Of a DNA stretch of 64,000 nucleotides, positions 58,576-64,000 are shown piece after piece. Position 1 is the first letter of the stretch; each line of letters begins with the position of its first letter. The stretch spans positions 3,348,001 through 3,412,000 of the forward strand of contig NC_061143.1 in NCBI RefSeq assembly GCF_905220365.1, read 5' to 3'. The notes beneath the pieces were generated by a model. It was not told the origin of the DNA and searched no databases. It worked only from the letters and a program-made list of their open reading frames with translations. The translations under genes were made by a program, and so were the position numbers. The DNA is from Vanessa cardui. Taxonomy: Eukaryota; Arthropoda; Insecta; Lepidoptera; Nymphalidae.

Positions 58576-59139
58576 TTCTATATAAGTGATTACTCACACA
58601 ACTAAATATAGTACGGTAAACACTTCGATAGACAAGCATTGTAATAGATATGGACTAAGCGCTGTTGATTATTACAAACAGCTCTTAAAAAGACGTGATA
58701 AACCTTACTAATGATATAGTATACGTATATTCATTACATATTACGAATGATATATTAATTTCAATATATGCAAACTTATTCTAACAGCAGAAGAAGTGCG
58801 GATAAACAGACCTTATATTTACGTTATATATATTTACTAATAACTAATGATATACCTACACTATAAACTATTATTGATCAGTGTATCTTTATTTAAAAAC
58901 AGATTCGTTTTAATTAAGGATTTCACGTTTTATTTCATCAATTCTAAGACCATAATAAGGCGCCCAAGTCTTCGTAAAACTCCTGTTTGGGGGATAGGAG
59001 AACCCAGTAGTACCCAGGCGTTTGTTATGCTTAAGATGAGTCTGTTTATATTACAATAATATTCAACTGAATACTTATATCCCTTTATTCTTCTATATAA
59101 TAGCATTTAAGTGCTATCGCTAGATACCTTTCCTTTGGT
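58576..59139. other. No gene recognised; upstream of UGT-4
   Basis: AT-rich. A promoter block like those of UGT-1 to UGT-3 is not recognisable, so any first exon of UGT-4 is not located. Confidence 0.35.
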
Positions 59140-59415
59140 GGCCCGAGATGATCCAGTGGTTAGAACGCGTGCATCTTAACCGATGATTGCGGGTTCAAAC
59201 TCCGGCAAGAAATATAAGGCACTGAATATTCATGTGTTTATAATTGAGGTGTTGAAGGAAAACATCGCGTGGAAACCTGCATGTGTCTAATTTCATAGAA
59301 ATTCGGCGACATGTGTATCCAACCGTATTGAAGCGGCGTGGTGGAATAGGTTCCAAGACTTCTCCTCGAAGGGTGAAGAAGCCTTATTAACAGTCGGTAA
59401 TTAACAGGTTGTTAC
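59140..59415 (+). mobile_element. tRNA-derived SINE, plus
   Basis: Head 'AGATGATCCAGTGGTTAGAA' and 'GATTGCGGGTTCAAACTCC', body 'GCATGTGTCTAATTTCATAG' and 'CTTCTCCTCGAAGGG'. More diverged than the 22.6-kb copy. Confidence 0.75.
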
Positions 59416-59570
59416 ATCATACATATATGTATGACGTATGTATTTTAAAAAGCAAGCCTTATAAATATATGATTAATCTCAAAAAATATTAATAGACGAC
59501 GAGTTTATGACACCGATACTAAAATCACCTTTGTTCAATTTATTACTTATATGTTCATATATATTTACAG

Positions 59571-62500
59571 ATGGCATCGCAAACCATGATCTTCCATGTC
59601 ATCCTCATATTAATGGTGTCCTCGAGTGAAGCACTAAGGCTGCTTGTGTTCTTTCCGATCTATTCAAAAAGCCATAGCATCCTGGGACAGGGTATGGTCA
59701 GTAGACTGCTGGAAGCTGGTCATGAGGTACGAATCTTTATACCAAGGGACCAAATAACGGAAAATATTGAGTTAATACATTTTATTTAGATTATAAATAA
59801 TTTTCAAATGGAAGTAGATACAAAAAGTTGGAAGAGTTTCTAAATGAGTTGGAAATCTAAATTACCGATTTCGCATATTATACTTCTCCAAACACATAGA
59901 TTCTCCATAATTCAGAAAGTATTTCCTTGTTTTTTGGTGCTAGGACTTTGTACCAGCCCGTCTATGTAGATACTAACTACTCAAATCAAACCAAATCAAT
60001 CAAAATAAAATTTATTCAGGTAAGCTTTTACAAGCACTTTTGAATCGTCATTTTACAATTAAGTGAAGCTACTACCGGTTCGGAAAGTAGATTCTACCAA
60101 GAAGAACCGACAAGAAACTGAGTAGTTACCCTTTTTAACATTTAAAAAATACAAAGTCATATTAGTTAAATACAATTATTTAAATTACTATATACTGCTT
60201 GGAAATCAACAGGTATTAACTCCACGCTTTTTTATCATCAAAAAAATCTTGTATCGAATAATATGCTTTTTCTACCGAGGTATTTTTTTCTATCTTTTTT
60301 ATATACTCATCATATTACTCAAAACTCTTAGCATTTTTGTGTTTCGGTTTGAAGAGTGATTGAGCTAGAGTAGTAGTTACTCTAGCTCAATCTAGCACAA
60401 GAGACGTGATGTGTTCCAAAGTTGATGGCGTATTGGTGATGTAAGGAATGATGTTCTTTACAACGACATTATAAGCGGTGATGTGCACTTAAAATCCTGT
60501 AGCGCATTTGCTCATCTCTCTATCTATACCTTAAAATAAAACAAAGTAAGATCTCGGTCACAGTTTAAGAAAATTGCAAGATCGTAAATTTTCTTACTTA
60601 TGCAGTACGATTGTACTCACGCTGCTTGTTTCGAAATAGAATAGAAATAGAGTGAGCATTCCTGTACAGTTCGTTAGTCTCGATGAACACATTTGCTGCT
60701 GAATCATTTTTTCAATTCCTGCGGTACAAGGCGTTAAAGACCTCGTATGAAAACTATCATAACACCGGTACGGGGCTTATTAGACCGAGTAACGCTTAAA
60801 AAAACTGAAACACGATGTGATGGGATAGAATTTTATTTCTTGGTACATGGTCAAGGAGACCCCATATTAAGAAGGTACACCATTGCATTCAGTTTTCAAT
60901 AGGCATCATATATCAAATAGACGTTACGGCCTCCACACGACAGTGAAATTTATGTTTTACTTAGCCGCACTGCAAGGGAGACGCATACGAGGCTTATTAG
61001 ACCCCGCTCCGCATTGTGCGTGTTATCTTAACGAAATCAGACTTTCAAACCATCATGGCCATACTATCAAACATATTAAGGATATCATTCCCTTATTTGA
61101 CAAATATTTCTTAAAAATTTGTTCAGTAATTAATTTACAGATTATATGATCTTAGGTCTGGAAATAGTTTGATGAGGTATTTATGGATATATTTGCTATT
61201 AATGGTGTGTAATCGGTTTCAGGTAGTCCACGTAACGTCTTTTCCTCGTGAAAAACCGGAACCAAATCTAACAGAAATCAACTTAAAGTCTCAGGCCGAA
61301 AAAATGAAAGCTGAAGTTGAAAAGTGTATGCTAAATTTATTTTACTAAATTATAATTAAAACCTTTTTGGAATATTATAATTTCATTGTTAAAATAATTA
61401 AAGTAAATACAAACGAAATAACATTTTAATATTTAATAAAATATTAACGACTTAAAGAATAAGGCTTCGATTAAGGTTAAAACAGAAAGTATGTTAGCAC
61501 ATTTCAATACGAATACTGTTAACAATTAATTCGCACTTGTGTTTTTTTTATATCTTTTTAATATTCATATCGCTTCACAGATTTCCAATCGATTATGGAG
61601 ATTGTTTTTTTATGTGATATCTATATAACAGAGGTATTAATTATGTAATATATAGGCAAACGGACTAATGTAGATCGTTGAAATTATAATCATAATTTTA
61701 GTAATAGTAACAACAACAACAACAACAGCCTGTAAATTCCCACTGCTGGGCTAAAGGCCTCCTCTCCCTTTTAAGAAGAAGGATTGGAACATATTCCACC
61801 ACGCTGTTCCAATGCGGGTTGGTGGAATACACATGTGGCAGAATTTCTATGAAATTTGTCACATGCAGGTTTCCTCACGATGTTTTCCTTTACCGCTGAG
61901 TACGAGATGAATTATAAAGACAAATTAAAGCACATGAATCAGCGGTGCTTGCCTGGGTTTGAACCCGCAATCATTGCTTAAGATGCACGCGTTCTAACCA
62001 CTGGGCCATCTCTGCTCATAATTAATAACAAATATAAACAAAAAGCACCAAAACTTGTCGAACTTTCTACATAAACTGGATTCCATATTATTGTTTTCAG
62101 TTGAACATTTGAAATTAAAGAATCTCGTTGGCAAAGAAAATTTTGGAAATTCACTTTTCTTTATATACTTCACGCACGAAATACACAAGCAGATCTTAGA
62201 GGACCCCGATTTGTTGAAGTTCCTCAGCGATCCGAAGGAAAAGTTCGACGCTGTTATTCTGGAGTGGTTCTTTGCAGACGAAATTGCTGGGTAAGAATAT
62301 TTGAACAACATATTTTCAGTGGCATTTATTTGCGGAAGAGTATATGCCACCCGAGTCACCACCACCTTAAAGAAATACTAACCATTCCTTCAATCGCCAA
62401 TGCGCCACCAACCTTGAGAACTAAGATATTATATCCCTTTTGCCTGTAGATACACTGGCTCACTCACCCTTCAAACTGAAACACAACAATACTGTGTTGT

Positions 62501-64000
62501 TTGGCGGTAGAATATCTAATAATTAGATGACTTAGCCCTTAGCCAGACGGCCTTGCACAAAGCCCTAATACCCAGTAAACGCGATCATCCAATATTGAAT
62601 AAGGAATATGAATAATCTATAAAAATTTACAACATTATTTTAAGACCCTTAAATAATTAACAGCCAAATTAACACTAAATTCGTATTGTAATATATACTA
62701 GTAAAATTAATCTTACAAACCTTTAGTATAAAAACCATGCAAATGTACTTAATTAGAACTAATATGCCTTTATTTTTATAGGATAGCTCCATTATTTAAA
62801 TGCCCCTTGATATGGTTCGGCTCAACAGAAGCTCATTGGCAAGTTCTGAAGCTGGTCGATGAAATTCCAAACCCATCGTACACCGTGGACATATTCTCTA
62901 CCAGCACATCGCCTCTTAGCTTCTGGGAAAGAATCGAAGAATTATACAAAGTTTTAAAGAAATTGTTCCTTATTGGGTAAGTCCGATATTCATTTAAAAA
63001 TGAAAACTAACAGCAAAATTGACATATATAATATCGTCGTAATATCGCTTTTCTTCGTAGATGTTTCGGAGAAATTTGAAATTTGTGACGTTTTTACTTT
63101 TACCAGTTACAATAGCTTAACTATAATTAATAAGCTTGTAGTAATCATCTTCAATTTAAAACATTCTTCAAATTCCAGTGTCCTTGTAACGCCATTCGAA
63201 AAGACCATTTACAATAATGTGTTCAACAAAATAGCGGCGGAGAGGGGTGTGACTATCCCCTCTTATGATGAAGCAGTATACAATGGTTCCATGCTGCTCC
63301 TCAATTCACATCCATCCATTGGAACACCGTTTAGACTGCCACAGAGCGCGAAATATATAGCTGGATACCATATTGACAGGAAGGTTAAACTTTTACCAAA
63401 GGTAAGAAATTATCCATAAATAAGCTAGTCCAACAGTAATTGGATTTCTAATGCAAAATCAAAATGTTATTTAATCATTCTCATTATTTCTGTTGTCAAA
63501 GTTATGTTATATTTTTGAATTAAATGGAAAGCTATCACCGGTTCGGAAAATATCTACTTTCCGACCTGGAAAGAGAAACTTCTACCGAGAAGAACCAGCA
63601 AGAATCCCAGTAGATAGTCCCCATTGCCCGTTGCCCCAAAAACAATTTTACAATTAAATTTATTAACATACATATATCCCAAATTAATATTAAGTCCACG
63701 CTTTCTTATCATGAATATAATCTTGTTTTGAGTAATATGCCTTATCAATCAACGATTTTTTCGACGTAAGATTTAAATATTCATTCAGCCTAGCAAAACT
63801 GCTTATATTTGTATCCGAATTATAATTAAAGGAGATCCAAAAAATCATGAATGAAGCGAAACACGGAGTAATATACTTCAGCATGGGCAGTAACCTGAAG
63901 AGCATGGATATGTCCGATTACATGAAGAAATCTCTGCTTACAATGTTCAGTACTCTAAAACAAACTGTGATCTGGAAGTTTGAAGGAGATTTGGACAATG
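59571..64000 (+). CDS. UDP-glycosyltransferase (UGT-4), partial, runs off the window
   Basis: Visible exons: 59571-59726, 61223-61325, 62101-62290, 62782-62976, 63179-63401, 63832-64000+. Phases equal those of UGT-1 to UGT-3; exon 1 is one codon longer, exon 2 is 103 rather than 85 bp, exon 5 one codon longer. The signal peptide ends near SSEA; His35 in SKSHS and Asp in FDAVILEW are the catalytic pair; VIYFSMGSN and QTVIWKFEGD match the start of the C-terminal domain. The UGT signature and membrane span lie beyond the edge. The exon 2 donor (T|GTATGC) was chosen to keep phase 1. The ATG is directly after an acceptor (ATTTACAG). Clearly divergent from the trio, so an older paralogue. No lesion in the visible part. 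Confidence 0.9.
59994..60270 (-). mobile_element. CR1/Jockey-type LINE 3' end in UGT-4 intron 1
   Basis: Inverse tail AATCAATCAAAATAAAATTT, then ACCGGTTCGGAAAGTAGATT and CTCCACGCTTTTTTATCATC (end of ORF2). 5' truncated. Confidence 0.8.
60358..60392. repeat. Perfect hairpin in UGT-4 intron 1
   Basis: 15-bp arms GATTGAGCTAGAGTA and TACTCTAGCTCAATC around the 5-base loop GTAGT. Function unknown. Confidence 0.8.
61705..62020 (-). mobile_element. tRNA-derived SINE, full length, UGT-4 intron 2
   Basis: (CAA)n start, 'CAGCCTGTAAATTCCCACTG', then 'GGGTTGGTGGAATACACATG', ending in the inverse head 'GGGTTTGAACCCGCAATCAT' and 'TCTAACCACTGGGCCATCTC'. Well preserved and therefore young. Confidence 0.9.
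62330..62585 (+). mobile_element. Family Y SINE-like repeat in UGT-4 intron 3
   Basis: 'CAATGCGCCACCAACCTTGA', 'ACACTGGCTCACTCACCCTT', 'TTGTTTGGCGGTAGAATATC', 'CCTTGCACAAAGCCCTAATA'. Matches 39315-39610. Confidence 0.75.
63530..63795 (-). mobile_element. CR1/Jockey-type LINE 3' end in UGT-4 intron 5
   Basis: Inverse of the 3' UTR ('ATCACCGGTTCGGAAAATAT', 'CTTCTACCGAGAAGAACC') and of the last ORF2 codons ('AAGTCCACGCTTTCTTATCA' onward). A short unrelated or duplicated stretch, 'CTACTTTCCGACCTGG', breaks the motif. Confidence 0.75.

Noticed and set aside
60883..61149. 88-codon open frame in UGT-4 intron 1
   Set aside because: No recognisable motif, no splice relation to the UGT exons, and intronic position; left unannotated.
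61994..62365. 123-codon minus-strand open frame
   Set aside because: Antisense to UGT-4 exon 3 and flanking SINE; the plus-strand exon fits phase, length and family.

Overview
Eukaryotic nuclear DNA, AT-rich and intron-bearing, almost certainly from a lepidopteran and plausibly a nymphalid butterfly. The basis is an insect-type UDP-glycosyltransferase (UGT) cluster closest in style to the lepidopteran UGT33 group, plus lepidopteran-type repeats: Lep1-like Helitrons, tRNA-derived SINEs, LINE tails ending in TTTTGA, and MITEs carrying 'ACCGACTTC'. The species call is inference.

The host genes are four UGTs, all on the + strand. UGT-1 (11927-15278), UGT-2 (26105-29868) and UGT-3 (43050-46243) are complete and intact, with 8 coding exons, identical intron phases and 519-520 residues. 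UGT-4 (59571 to the window edge) is a more divergent member with the same exon plan; its first six coding exons are visible. Each has a signal peptide, the catalytic His in a KSHS context and the FDxVI Asp. The three complete genes also show the C-terminal UGT signature, one membrane span and a KKQN ER-retrieval tail. In all four the start codon lies at or within 4 bases of a splice acceptor, so an upstream noncoding exon is expected. TATA-containing promoter blocks conserved among copies lie at about 7960-8318, 23290-23641 and 40800-41132.

The cluster grew by tandem segmental duplication. Intergenic blocks (block A about 19030-21560, block B about 6880-7400, the promoter block and the pre-exon block) recur around each gene. 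This lets paralogous empty sites date and confirm transposon insertions.

Region by region: 0.2-2.3 kb is a Helitron with a dead Pif1-like helicase. 4.2-6.0 kb holds MITEs and a foldback element. 6.9-15.3 kb is the UGT-1 unit, with nested MITEs and a LINE in its long 5' intron. 16.4-23 kb holds LINE, SINE, hAT and pogo-like debris plus block A. 23.3-29.9 kb is the UGT-2 unit, with a LINE in the 5' intron. 30.2-39.2 kb is block A of unit 3, split by a 4.9-kb LTR retrotransposon (31295-36198) and a hAT element (36343-38422) that contains a LINE with 42 perfect TTTTGA repeats. 39.3-46.2 kb is the UGT-3 unit. 46.2-59.1 kb is gene-poor repeat country with a solo LTR split by a Lep1-like Helitron. 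59.1-64 kb is UGT-4.

The UGTs would act in the ER lumen, joining a UDP-sugar (UDP-glucose in insects) to lipophilic plant toxins, pigments or hormones for excretion. I found no convincing new biological system. The most informative observations are the near-identical C-terminal exons, the copy-verified transposon insertions, and an LTR element whose LTRs are young but whose genes are dead.
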